From the NCBI GenBank assembly GCA_004380135.1, contig QXCR01000025.1:62001-126000 (forward strand): a stretch of DNA of 64,000 bases, in the 5' to 3' direction. The DNA comes from Stemphylium vesicarium (Eukaryota; Ascomycota; Dothideomycetes; Pleosporales; Pleosporaceae). Shown one piece after another: positions 1 to 9,424 of this stretch. Made by a program: the position numbers and the translations under genes. Numbering within the stretch: position 1 is the stretch's first letter; every line of letters begins with the position of its first letter. A model generated the notes under the pieces. The model did not search any database. It was not told where the DNA came from and saw nothing but the letters and a program-made list of their open reading frames with translations.

Positions 1-274
1 ACCAAGTCACGCCACCGTCGCCCACGATCCATCACTAAACGAAAGACTATCTTCGACGTAGGACATAACTCCAGAACGCACTCATACTCAGGCAGGCCTC
101 TTACCGCCAAAGAGAGACTGCACGTCGCCCGTCAGCGACTCCGGAAATTTGAGAAGACACAAGTTCGAAAGGAGCAGAAGAAACCTTGGACTCTACCTTG
201 GACCCGAAAAACACCCACTAGCACACGAGACAAGCTCACCCTCAAGCTGAAGAGCTTCCGAGCCGGAAGATTTT
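1..274 (+). CDS. small basic protein, array copy 1 (5' end outside window)
   Basis: An open frame runs from base 1 to a TGA at 272-274 with no ATG inside the window, so the start lies further left. The visible 90 residues are rich in Arg and Lys. They contain the block RPLTAKER (nt 94-117), which recurs almost unchanged as RPLTAEER at 1161-1184 in the copy at 890-1352. The tail reads LTLKLKSFRAGRF before the stop, like the other basic tails that follow. I see no known domain. That this is a coding unit rests only on its similarity to the downstream copy; function is unknown. Confidence 0.4.
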
Positions 275-313
275 GAGATATTGCAGATCAGCCTCTGACA
301 CCGGAGCGTGTTT

Positions 314-565
314 ATGAGCGCTGCTGCTACTGTTAGTGCTGTCACCTGCGGTGCAATTCCAGCCCCAGCTCAAGGCGGACGCCGATACGGCAAGCCAAGG
401 TCAAAGGATCCGTTAGACCCAGAAGAGAGGGAAAGATCCATCGAGAAGCGAACAAAGCGTAAACAAGCCAAAGCTCAAGCGAAGGCGGAAGCAGGCCGGA
501 AGTTGAAGCACGGCAAAATTCGCGCAAGAATAGCTAAGCTCAAGCACAAGCTTCGCTTTTGGTAG
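314..565 (+). CDS. small basic protein, array copy 2
   Basis: First ATG is at 314 (an upstream in-frame GTG at 308 is ignored). The product is 83 residues. A short Ala/Val/Ser-rich start is followed by a long helix-like stretch of Arg, Lys, Glu and Ala, with RSKDPLDPEERERSIEKR roughly where other copies carry the RPLTAEER block. It ends KLKHKLRFW. No signal peptide or known domain is visible. It lies 39 nt after the stop of the preceding copy and 16 nt before the next ATG, which is extremely tight for separate fungal genes. Function unknown. Confidence 0.4.
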   Translation: MSAAATVSAVTCGAIPAPAQGGRRYGKPRSKDPLDPEERERSIEKRTKRKQAKAQAKAEAGRKLKHGKIRARIAKLKHKLRFW

Positions 566-581
566 ACACCGACACCAGTAC

Positions 582-846
582 ATGTACTGTGAATCATCCT
601 GCGCACAGCCTCCCGCTTTCATAACTACTGCGGTTCCTTACTCCCCTCCTCTGGTACTTACAGCAGGAGGAAAAGGAGGAAGCCAGAAGGAAGAGAGCAG
701 AGCGTGCAGAAAAGAGGCAACAACGTAAAGTGGTTCGAGACAAGGCTACAGCTGACACCAAGGCCAAAGTAAGAGACGCGACAGGGAAGAAGGCCAAACT
801 TCGCTTGTACAGGACATTGCTGAAGCTCAAGCTCCGCCTTCACTAG
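582..846 (+). pseudogene. small basic protein, array copy 3, apparently frameshifted
   Basis: From ATG 582 the frame reads a Cys-containing start and AVPYSPPLVLT, then ends early at a TAA near 727. The basic tail that matches other copies (AERAEKRQQRK, ending KLKLRLH) is in a different frame, from about 661 to the TAG at 844-846. The sequence RAERAEKR is also present in the copy at 890-1352, so this tail is the homologous segment. No spliceable intron of credible length reconciles the two frames, so I read it as a decayed copy. A sequencing error or an unrecognised start are alternatives. Confidence 0.35.
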
Positions 847-889
847 GCTCAACCTTGAAAGCCTTCTGCTGTAGGGTTTACACCAGTTT

Positions 890-1352
890 ATGGCAGACTG
901 TGGTGGCAGTGGCGGCATATTTAGTGGCGGCTTCAGCAGTAGCTCATACGCAGACGCAGGCGCAGGCACAGGCACAGGCACAACTCAGTGTGCCGACTCC
1001 GGAACCTCGGGAGGATATTATCACTTTTCAGGACTCTTTGGTGGTCATTCTGAAGGTGACTGGCAATACATACCCTGCGACTGCAGACTCTGGGGCTTCA
1101 TACACCTCTCCCAGTTACCCTCCCTACGTTCCGACCTACTATTCCAGCAGTAGTTCACACCGCCCGCTTACAGCCGAGGAGAGAGCCGAGAGGGAACCAA
1201 TCGAAAAGGAACGCCGAGAGACGATAGAACGGCACCGAGCTGAACGCGCAGAGAAGAGAGAAAAGAGGAGAGAAGTGCAAGTCAAATTCGCAGCGTCCAC
1301 ACAGACGAAGATCAACGAAGTGACTGAGAGGAGACTGAAGCTACACCTTTGA
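890..1352 (+). CDS. small Gly-rich/basic protein, array copy 4 (probable two-exon gene)
   Basis: ATG 890 opens a Gly/Ser-rich frame (MADCGGSGGIFSGG). The conserved RPLTAEER block and the basic tail ending RRLKLHL lie in another frame that has no ATG of its own (its only open start is a TTG at 855). An intron at 1041-1086 (46 nt, GT to CTGCAG) joins the two in phase, giving about 138 residues; the donor GTGGTC is weak. Domain order: DCGG start, Gly/Ser/Tyr-rich middle, RPLTAEER, then about 50 residues of mostly Arg, Lys and Glu. Function unknown. Confidence 0.4.
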
Positions 1353-1658
1353 ATGAACAACTGTACAAACACCTCGACTAGAGACTGTGGTGGCAATTCG
1401 AGCGGACGTCGCAAAACAACATCTCGTCCGATCGTAAACGAGTTCACCGCGATTGACTTTGCGTCAAGAAACCAGCCAACTAATTCATCAGGTAACCCTC
1501 CATCGGGCTCTACAATAGGCCCTGCTTCAGGAGGCCACACATCAAACCAAAAACAGTTGCAGAGAGAGCGGAAGAGAAACACAAGGAAACAAAAGACAAA
1601 AGAGGTGCTCAATCAAGTAAAGGCCAGGACAGATCCCTTCATCGAGGGCAAGTTCTAG
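1353..1658 (+). CDS. small basic protein, array copy 5
   Basis: The ATG directly abuts the TGA of the previous copy (TGAATG at 1350-1355). The product is 101 residues. It carries DCGGNSSGRR near residues 11-20, resembling the DCGG start of the copies at 890 and 1673. A Ser/Gly/Asn/Pro-rich middle follows, then a basic stretch (QLQRERKRNTRKQKTK) and the end FIEGKF. No transmembrane segment, signal peptide or known fold is visible. Coding status is inferred from the shared pattern only. Confidence 0.4.
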   Translation: MNNCTNTSTRDCGGNSSGRRKTTSRPIVNEFTAIDFASRNQPTNSSGNPPSGSTIGPASGGHTSNQKQLQRERKRNTRKQKTKEVLNQVKARTDPFIEGKF

Positions 1659-1672
1659 AGCCTCAAACTTGT

Positions 1673-1897
1673 ATGCTACGCGGAGGTGAAGGAGGAGGAG
1701 ACTGCGGAGGCGGCGCAGGCGACAGCGGTGGCTTCTCGGGTGGTGAATACCGGCCTAGTTCAGGTGGCTATCGTCTAACACGACGCGAGGGGATATTGCA
1801 AAGGCGTGAGACACGGCTACACCAAAGGGAAGCAGCACGCAAGCTCCTAGCAAGAGTTCGTTTGTGTTTCGACAAAGTCAAGTCGGAATTTTTCTGA
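1673..1897 (+). CDS. small basic protein, array copy 6
   Basis: The 74-residue frame starts 14 nt after the preceding stop. It opens with a Gly-rich block containing DCGGG and GGFSGG, close to the MADCGGSGG..FSGG start of the copy at 890. It then has EYRPSSGGYRLTRREG and a basic helical tail ending FDKVKSEFF. It is one of the best-preserved short versions of the pattern: Gly/Cys start, Arg-rich end. Function unknown. Confidence 0.4.
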   Translation: MLRGGEGGGDCGGGAGDSGGFSGGEYRPSSGGYRLTRREGILQRRETRLHQREAARKLLARVRLCFDKVKSEFF

Positions 1898-1909
1898 AGT
1901 CTTACACGA

Positions 1910-2170
1910 ATGGGGAGCATTCGCAGCAGCCGCAGCGTTCGATTTTCGGCTGACACCAACGCGGAATCAGAAGCCGACTTCACTCAGTGGGCGGGAGTGT
2001 ACGTTCACCCAGGAGACTTCAAGCACGCATCCGATAGGCCCAGAGAGGCTGAAGCGTGGGAGAGGTGCCGCGATCATTTGAAGAGGTTGACGAGACGTAT
2101 CCACAGGAGACGAGACCGACAAGTCGAGTCGCATGGCAAACGTCGGTGGTTCCGATATTCCACGCCCTGA
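1910..2170 (+). CDS. small Arg-rich protein, array member 7 (divergent)
   Basis: An 86-residue frame from ATG 1910, 12 nt after the previous stop. The N-terminal half is mixed (RFSADTNAESEADFTQW, VYVHPGDFKH). The C-terminal half is strongly basic (LKRLTRRIHRRRDR, then GKRRWFRYSTP). It lacks the DCGG and RPLTAEER blocks; membership rests on position, size and the basic tail. Its last 38 nt overlap the ATG of the next frame at 2133. It could instead be an exon of a spliced gene whose splice sites I cannot identify. Confidence 0.3.
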   Translation: MGSIRSSRSVRFSADTNAESEADFTQWAGVYVHPGDFKHASDRPREAEAWERCRDHLKRLTRRIHRRRDRQVESHGKRRWFRYSTP

Positions 2171-2438
2171 CGCGGGTGAGCTGGCTTTTTACCAGGACAT
2201 CATCTGTTGCGTGCACATCTACGCGCCGACGACTGTGTATGCCCTCCCAGCGCACGCTGCGGTGGAAAGCTCGTCAGACTCGGATCCTGTGCAGCTACCC
2301 AGGGATTCGCTCACTCTCCCTTCTCATCTCGGCTTGATTGATCTGGAGAGTCTGAAGCGAAAGCGACGGGGAAAGCGACGAGCCATTCTCGAATGGTCAC
2401 TCAGAAAGCTCCGAAGGTTACTTGGGAAATTGACCTAG
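2133..2438 (+). CDS. small basic-tailed protein, array member 8 (divergent)
   Basis: A 101-residue frame from ATG 2133, overlapping the end of the preceding frame by 38 nt and the start of the next by 46 nt. The first 70 residues are neutral to acidic (contains YAPTTVYALPAHA and SSSDSDP). The tail is strongly basic (SLKRKRRGKRR, then LRKLRRLLGKLT). No known domain. The neutral head with cationic tail repeats the design of the other members without clear sequence identity, so I treat it as a tentative gene. Confidence 0.3.
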   Translation: MANVGGSDIPRPDAGELAFYQDIICCVHIYAPTTVYALPAHAAVESSSDSDPVQLPRDSLTLPSHLGLIDLESLKRKRRGKRRAILEWSLRKLRRLLGKLT

Positions 2439-2635
2439 AGAAGCAAAGAGGCGGACTTGGTGAAAGAAAGGGGAAAGTGTATGCATCATACGCGATCAGA
2501 CGAGCCCGACACCCTTTTGGCCCACGTCGCAATATTGGGGGCTGGAGGAAACGACGCGAGAGGTTCTGGCGTTGGCGGAGACTCTACCTACTGGCGCTGA
2601 AGTACTGGGTGGCTGACGTCGTTGTTCGGAAGTGA
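2393..2635 (+). CDS. small Arg/Trp-rich protein, array member 9 (divergent)
   Basis: An 80-residue frame from ATG 2393 to a TGA at 2633-2635. It contains RKRRERFWRWRRLYLLALKYW, an Arg/Trp-rich amphipathic-looking stretch, near the C-terminus. It ends 59 nt before the start codon of the GatB gene, so this segment would also have to serve as GatB's promoter and 5' leader. That closeness argues either that the frame is not a real gene or that transcription runs through. Function unknown. Confidence 0.25.
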   Translation: MVTQKAPKVTWEIDLEKQRGGLGERKGKVYASYAIRRARHPFGPRRNIGGWRKRRERFWRWRRLYLLALKYWVADVVVRK

Positions 2636-2694
2636 GCACGGGCCGCCCGCAACAGTGCATCGCATCCGAGGTGCTGGTGGGCAGACTTCACACC

Positions 2695-4634
2695 ATGTTC
2701 GCTCGCAGCGCCCGCAATTCCCTGGCTACAGCATCAAAGCAGCCTTACGTGTGTCAGTCATGTCTACGCCGAGCTAAACTATCTCCATTGGGCAGTCTGC
2801 ACCATGTCACCCCGTCCACGACACGATCCTTCCAGGCCGAGACCGAATCATCACCACCACCACCGTCCCAGGATGGCACTGCTTTCCGTAAACAATTGAA
2901 AGATGCCGCGAAACAGCAAAAGAAAGAAAAGGGCACATCTTCAGGCCCCTCCAAAGGGGCCCAAGATGCCCGCCTGGAGAAGTGGGAGCTGACTGTAGGA
3001 ATCGAAGTGCATGCCGAACTCAACACTGCGCGGAAGCTTTTCTCGGGTGCTGCCACTTCTATCGGCGCGCCACCAAATACCCATGTCTCCCTCTTCGACG
3101 TTGCGTTTCCCGGCACCCAGCCTCATTTCCAAAAGGAAACCCTCCTGCCCGCCTTGCGCGCCGCTATAGCCTTCCAATGCGAGATACAGCCCAAGAGCAG
3201 CTTCGACCGCAAACACTACTTCTACCAAGACCAGCCCTCTGGATATCAGATCACACAGTACTACGAACCCTTCGCGAAGAACGGCAAGATTACACTCTAC
3301 CCCCATGATTTTCCTCCCGGCGCAGCCCCGCAACCAGAACCTTTCGACATTGGCATCAAGCAGATACAGATGGAGCAGGACACGGCCAAAACTGTGCAAC
3401 AGCCACCTTCAACCCACCTACTCGACTTCAACCGTGTTTCGCATCCCCTAATCGAGATCATTACGCTTCCCCAAATTCACGACCCCGTACTCGCCGCTGT
3501 CGTTGTCCGCAAGATACAAAGTACACTCAAGTCTGTCAACGCTTGCACGACTGGCATGGAGCTGGGCGGTCTGCGTGCTGATGTCAACGTATCTGTTCGC
3601 AAGCGCGATGGAGATGATTCGGCATCCAGTCACTCGTACTCCGGTGTGACTGGTCTGGGTCAACGGACTGAAATCAAGAATCTGGCAAGCGTCAAGGCTA
3701 TCGAGGACGCCATCATCGCAGAGCGTGACCGCCAGATTGGCTTGCTTGAAGACGGAGGTGTCGTAGAGGGAGAGACCCGTGGGTGGACTCTCGGAAGTAA
3801 GACGACAAAGCGACTGAGAGGCAAGGAGGGAGAGATCGACTACCGCTACATGCCAGACCCCGATATTGCCCCTGTCATCATAGGAAATGTAAGTCGCGTC
3901 TTTGGCCTGCTGTGTTGACTTTGCTAAGTCTCTAGGATCTCATCGAACACCTGAAGAAGACTCTGCCAGAACTTCCTGACACTAATGTCGACATGCTCGT
4001 ACACAAGTACGGTCTCACTACCAAGGATGCCATTACCCTCCTTTCATTCGACGATGGCGAACGTCTGGAATACTATATGGAAGTTCTGAACGACCTGGCG
4101 TGGCAATGCGAGGAGCAACAAGAGGACATTTCATTACCAGCCCTGGGCAAAATTACGGGAAACTGGCAAGTGTATTGTTCCATCCTTTTCATGAACTCGG
4201 ACTGATACTTATCTAGGGTACTGATGGAGCTCGGTTCCCTGTTCAAAGACGAACCGTGGGATCCAAACCGCGTGCGACCTACCGAGCTTGCCGAAATGAT
4301 CTCTTACGTGCGTCGCAAAGAGGTCACGTCCCCTTCGGCCAAGCGCCTTCTAGCGATCAAGTTCGAGGGTGATGAGCGCAGCATTCACGACATTGTCCAT
4401 CAAGAAAACCTACTCTTGCAGCCCTTGAGCCAAGAGGAGTATATCAACCTGGCAAACACGTTACTCGAAGAGAACCCCAAAATGGTGAAGGACATCACCG
4501 AGAAGGGTCATGTGAAGAAGGCGATGTGGTTCGTGGGACAAATGGTAGCACGAGCTCGTGACGGCAGTGTCGAGCCTGGCAAAGCAAAGGCGGTGTTGCA
4601 GGAGCTTTTGGGTCTGGAAGAAAAGGCAGAGTAG
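2695..4634 (+). CDS. PET112: glutamyl-tRNA(Gln) amidotransferase subunit B, mitochondrial (GatB/Pet112)
   Basis: Subunit of the mitochondrial GatCAB/GatFAB enzyme that turns Glu-tRNA(Gln) into Gln-tRNA(Gln). Exons: 2695-3888, 3936-4165, 4217-4634 (613 aa). I start at ATG 2695 because of its CACCATG context and the Arg/Ser-rich mitochondrial presequence (MFARSARNS); an open extension to 2632 looks like leader. The GatB core begins at residue 101 with VGIEVHAELNT and KLFSGA. YRYMPDPDIAP near 383-393 is the usual GatB signature, and the C-terminal GatB/YqeY tail domain follows. The second intron is GC-AG (GCAAGT donor), the only choice that restores NWVLMEL. Identification is firm. Confidence 0.95.
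4166..4216 (+). other. GC-AG intron in the GatB gene
   Basis: Exon 2 must end AACTG and exon 3 begin GGTACTG so that TGG-GTA-CTG-ATG continues the conserved reading frame. This makes the donor GCAAGT and the acceptor TCTAG, intron length 51 nt. The nearest GT donor, four bases downstream, breaks the frame. GC-AG introns are a known minor class; this donor otherwise fits the consensus perfectly. Confidence 0.85.
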
Positions 4635-5052
4635 TTTTGTGGATACCCTAATGAAACATGTTCCTATGAAGGGTGCGTATTGTGTATTGCACGGATGTGA
4701 TTGACTGCTGTAGGGGTCTAGTACTCGCAACCACCCATACTTGACGCTCTACCAAATCGACGCCCAACCGCTTAAACATGGCCCCGTATTGGATTTTTTA
4801 TTCTCGGTTCCCAATAACGGCAGTCTCGACGCACAGTTAGGCCTGGGATGAAACCCAATCGTACTGAAATGCGAAGAAAGGTTTCATCGCAAACCAACCT
4901 AAAGGCAATCTGATTGCTCAATACCTTTAACCTATCAACCAAAAGCGTCCACACATTCCCAAATTGTTCATTGCTATCTCTCAACAATGCCCGCGTAAAC
5001 ATTCTTGTTACATCCACTCTTTCCATCCAAATTCTGCACCCCTCTCCCAACG
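4635..5052. other. intergenic, 3' end of GatB and 5' leader of the next gene
   Basis: About 420 bases between two genes on the + strand. It should hold the GatB terminator and the promoter of the gene starting at 5053. The last 150 bases are pyrimidine/A-rich, as is common just upstream of fungal start codons. No other gene or RNA seen. Confidence 0.5.
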
Positions 5053-7778
5053 ATGTCCGCCGACCAAAGCCCCGCATACCTCCTCCGGCTGCGCCAACGC
5101 ATAGCTACCATCCGCCAAAACAGTAAGAACCTCAAGGACAAAATAGCAGGTAGCATGGGCCGAAACGGACTTGGTTGGAGGGGCGAATCGGCGCGGCAAG
5201 CACTCGCTGCCGAGCTTGGTGCACACTTTGCACCAAGTGATGGGCGAGGACAAGTAGATCTTCCGCGTCCAACACAATTCGGAAGTCATGTCGTTCTTGA
5301 TGGTGAAGATGAAGATGGAGAGAAGGAGCGGGATGGTAGCAACACGAGAAGCGACAGTATGGATCCAATGAGAGACGGTGATGGCGAAGAGGGAAAGAAG
5401 GAGAGTTATGTAGGCTATCACAGTCTGAATAGCAGACAGATGAGAAAGAAGATATTGGAGGAGGTACAGGGCATGTATTCGAGTGGAGGGCGTTTTGCTA
5501 CTGTAAGTTTTCTTGCGTGTGGTCTGATGAACAGAGACCAGGTATCTGCTCACATACTAACTGAACACTTGCAGGTGGGCAAAAAAAAGGGAAGAGAACT
5601 TCAAATTTTACTGAGAGAGGAAACCGATGAATTAGACGAGAATAAAGAAACAACCCCTCCAGCGCAGGACCTCACCGACGACGAAGCAGAACTATCCTCA
5701 AACCCCTACCCGGAAGACGACTACCTCCTCCCGGAGTACATGCACCCAGCACCCTCTCCACCCCTCCACACCAACGCAGAGATAGACTTCCCGGAAAGTG
5801 AAACAGAAAGTCAATACACAAACCCCTACCCATCCAACGCCCCAACCTCCCTTCCCCAACCCCCTCACACACCACTCCCGCGCACGGGCCCCTCTTCCCG
5901 CGCCATCACGCCCTCGCCTGTTCCGTCGAAATTCCCCGTTTGGCCCCACGACCGCGCCATCTCGCCTATTCCGCCGCTTGACGCGAGTCAGCATCGCCTG
6001 TCGCCCGCGCCTACATCTTCATCTTTTGCATCCTTTGCGAGCCGGAGCCAGAGCGGAAGGTTACATCGACAGCGCTCTTTGAGGAACAGGATTGCTGTGG
6101 GGGAAGACGAAAGTTATGATGGCCACGATGGTGATGGAGTAGAGTACCCGCCCAATCATCCTTTTCACGGCTTGGACGCCCGACAGAGACGAGACTTTTG
6201 GTCGGAATTGTCTTCGTATCACTCTAGTTCACCGAGTCTTGATTGGAGAAGCGAGCCGAGGATTTTGCGTCACGAGCCTAGGATTGGAAGGAGTCAGTTT
6301 TCTCTTTCACCGGTGCAGGATAGACCGTTGCTTGGTTCGGCAGCGGTGTCGTACGAAGCGATACTGTCTCCAAATCTCGAGCGCTCTTTCTTGGAAAGCT
6401 TGAGCCCTGAAGCGAGGAGATTGGCGGGCGAGACAATGGGTCGGGAATCGGGTCTTTCCGGTCGGCCAGTCAGGTCGGTGAGGAGTCAGGGAGACATTGG
6501 CGCTGCGATGCTAGAAGTGACGGGAGATGGAGGGAGAAGATGGAAGAAAAGAGGGGCTGAAAAGCTCCGTCATACGTTGTCTTGTAGGCCTGGAACTTGT
6601 ACGCCGGAATGTCCTGCGAGGCCCGTCAATCATGAGACACAGCCTGTGGTCACGACGCCCGCGCCGAAGAGATACACCATGGCGTATCTAGCAAAGAAGC
6701 TACGCTCCGCCCCAACGACCTGGAGAAGAACAAAGGGAGGACAGGAGCAAACGCGTGAAGCTCTCCAGACCCCAACAATAGCAACAAACGAAGCCAATAC
6801 GCAACTTCATACGAATGCTCAACCGCAAAGTATCGAACTGCGAGAAGGGCAAAAGAACAACGACGAAGTAGACAGTTATGGAGCTGCGCCCCGAATCGCA
6901 GACATCTCCAGCAACACCTACCGCGTCATCGGTCCACCAGTTCATCTCTCAAAGATGATTCAGCGCGCACCAGACAGTATAAGATCGCCATCTCCCGCCA
7001 TGTACCCAACTACGCCTACACTGCCCGGGGAAAACACGACCCACTCACGCCTTCAAGATGCAGTAGCAGCAGCAGCAGCAGCAGTAGCAGCAACAACAAC
7101 AACAACAACATCTTATGCACCACAGCCCCGCTCCCAGTCCTCAGGATCAAACCTCAGCGACCGTCTCGCCGCCACACGCCTCGAAGACATCCGTCTCCGC
7201 TCGGAGACAGCACAGGAAATCCGCGACTTGATGCTAGACCTCGACCGCGATCGCCGCCAATCCCACTCACTGATCCGCCAACGCAGCGCCGGAATAAGTG
7301 CAAGTGCATTACCGGGTGGTTTTACCAGCTCTTCTTCTGTAAGTCCCTACACCCTTATTTTCACTCTTGTAACGTAGTGAAGCTGTACATACATAGCATA
7401 AGCTGACGGAGGCAAATGTAGGTGGAAACCCGTTCGCAGCATAGTACCGCGTCTCCTCGAGGCGCTCTTGAGCGCCACTTTCAGAGTCAGCGGGGAGGTG
7501 GGGGGTTGTTGCGTGAGCAGGCAAGTAATTGGACGCTGCCGAGGAGTTACAAGGCGCCGGAGTCACATAGTAATACGCCTCCAGCGCTAGCACCGGAGCT
7601 ACAAGCAAGGAGCTCGCTGGCGGAAGTTGTGAATGCTGCGGATATGGAAGACGCTGTGGAAGTGCAAGACGGTGCTGGTACGCAGGCTAGAAAGGGACAT
7701 GGTGAAGAAGACGAAGAGGAGGAGGAGCAAGGGCCAACGCAGAACACGGGAAGCAAGCCGCAACCGGAAGCTGGCTGA
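5053..7778 (+). CDS. uncharacterised Ser/Pro-rich, probably disordered protein
   Basis: Exons 5053-5502, 5575-7338 and 7422-7778 give 856 aa from ATG 5053 (MSADQSPAYLLRLRQ). I do not recognise it. A short helical N-terminus (residues 8-35, LRLRQRIATIRQNSKNLKDK) and another conserved-looking stretch near 130-150 (SLNSRQMRKKILEEVQGMY) are followed by long Ser/Pro/Thr-rich, low-complexity sequence. A poly-Ala tract then a poly-Thr tract (from a CAG/CAA-type triplet run at 7062-7109) lies in the last third. The C-terminus is acidic (DEEEEEQG). The first intron has an ideal GTAAGT donor and a TACTAAC branch point but is 72 nt and stop-free, so retention would keep the frame. No transmembrane segment or known domain seen. 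Confidence 0.75.
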
Positions 7779-8691
7779 GAGGATCTCATTTTAGTCTCGT
7801 ATTTCGTCGCTAATAATCGGACAGTGTTGCGAGAGCATCAGTTTTGTCGTAAGGAGACCCTGCTTATACAAGCCGAGGATGGAGTTTCTCATGGGTCTTC
7901 CTAGAGATTGGCTACGAGTCCAATTGTAGAGACCGGCATTCACATGGATGGATACCTTGCTGGTCCGTCGCTTGGCGGTTAACGCAAAAAGAGGTGGATA
8001 GGAACCACGAAAGTGGTCAAGTGAATCATCCTCAGGTCTGGTCATTGTTTTGGAGGACATCAACGGCACAGATATCGTCGAGCAGACCATACAGACCCTG
8101 TCCGAGAGCAACGATTTCGACGTTGAGGATTAGCAAGATAAAAGTCGAGATGCGAAGAATGCAGCAGATGGACATTAACTGGAGGGTTTATAATTGGTGT
8201 TTAATGTAGTAGACAGCGCAGGTGCCTAAACACATCCAATGCAAATTTTGTATGCAAAATTATTGTCCTCCAACGTGAGTGATAGTCGCCATAGACAAGC
8301 CAATCGGGACGAAACTCAGGCGGTATAGACACAATGTACGCGGATCGCAGCTCCAGAATTGTAGAAGTTCAAAGTTTACAAGTTTCGCCTGTCGATTAGT
8401 ACACACAACACATCACATTGGCTGAGCATCACGAGATCACATGCAATAGTAGTTCACGACACATATCCCGAAAGCGTCAAGCGCATGCAAACTCCCTCAT
8501 GGGAGTGCTGGGTATCCAAGGTTGATTCAGGAATGGTCATATTGTCTATGAAACATTCCTCAGCCACCACGCTGAATCCGAGTCTACACAGGCCCGTAGA
8601 CGCTGTGGACTTGCCTATCCTTTTGTGTGATCCGAGACGCCTTGCCAAGTCATATACATCGTGTTGTGACCGTTTTTACGCGACAAGCTTG
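7779..8691. other. intergenic between convergent genes
   Basis: About 910 bases between the stop of the 5053-7778 gene and the stop of the L28 gene on the other strand. It should contain two 3' untranslated regions. Reading frames here are short, lack family signatures, and show no linked splice pattern. I see no gene in it. Confidence 0.5.
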
Positions 8692-9424
8692 TTATGCGAC
8701 AAGCTGGACAACACCACCAGCCTCCTTGATCTTCTTCTCAGCCTCGGCGCTGACGTAGCGGGCGCGGACGACGATGGGGACAGCGGGGAGACGGCCCTTT
8801 CCGAGGACCTTGGCGTAGCCGTAGTCGAGGAGGTTGAGGACGGGGGCGTTCTTGCCCTTGTTGGCGAGGTACTCGTCACGCTTCTCGGCGGGGATGAGCG
8901 ACCAGAGCTTGTCCAGGTTGATGACGGGCTTCCAGAACAGGTTCTGTTGCTTGTGGAAGTAACGCATACCAACCTTTCCGAAGTAACCGGGATGGTACTT
9001 GTCGATGTTGGTACGGTGGTGGTGCTGACCACTAATGTAAAGTTAGCATGAATTCTACCTCTGTATAACCTATGCAACTTACCCAGCCATACCACGACCA
9101 CCAGGAGACTTGCGGTGCTTGCCAACACGTCCGTGACCGGCGGAGACGTCTGCGCAATAGTTAGCATTCTTCTCAAAAAGCTGGCTGCAATTGCCCTCTC
9201 CGCGACCCGACCCCTTCCATATCCTCTCCCTACGCGGCAGCGACACCGACAGCGGCAACAGCGTAGTGTCTCCCCTCATTCAAGGCAAAGACTCCACTCC
9301 ACCAAGCGCCGGCGGGCCGTCGAAGAGAGGAGTACGGTCGGGAGACGGAGTCGCTTTCGAGGATAGGTGACGAGATGAACGTACGGCCGCGGTGCTTCCT
9401 GGTCTTGCTCAGATGGGTAGGCAT
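8692..9424 (-). CDS. RPL28: 60S ribosomal protein L28 (uL15, L27a family)
   Basis: Cytosolic large-subunit ribosomal protein. Exons on the minus strand: 9385-9424, 9083-9149 and 8692-9031, giving 148 aa (yeast L28 is 149). Splicing restores the family core: TRKHRGHVSAGHGRVGKHRK, then GGRGMAGGQHHHR, then YHPGYFGKVGMRYFHK, ending GGVVQLVA. The first intron (9150-9384, 235 nt) is the longest in the window apart from none comparable nearby. A long intron close to the start codon is typical of fungal ribosomal protein genes. The promoter lies in 9425-9891. Identification is certain. Confidence 0.97.

Noticed and set aside
855..1352. Open frame with a hydrophobic, signal-like start (VVAVAAYLVAASAVA)
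   Set aside because: It begins with TTG and has no ATG. The hydrophobic run is the alternate-frame reading of GGC/GCA repeats that encode the Gly-rich start at 890; only the part after 1087 is kept as exon 2.
5008..5553. 181-codon minus-strand frame
   Set aside because: Antisense to the first exon and intron of the 5053-7778 gene, no domain.
8244..8261. Short inverted repeat AATTTTG / CAAAATT with a 4-nt loop
   Set aside because: Seven-base AT-rich arms in a 3' region are expected by chance; no associated gene or element.
8676..9176. 166-codon Ser/Thr-rich minus-strand frame
   Set aside because: Shadow of the L28 gene in another phase that runs through its intron.
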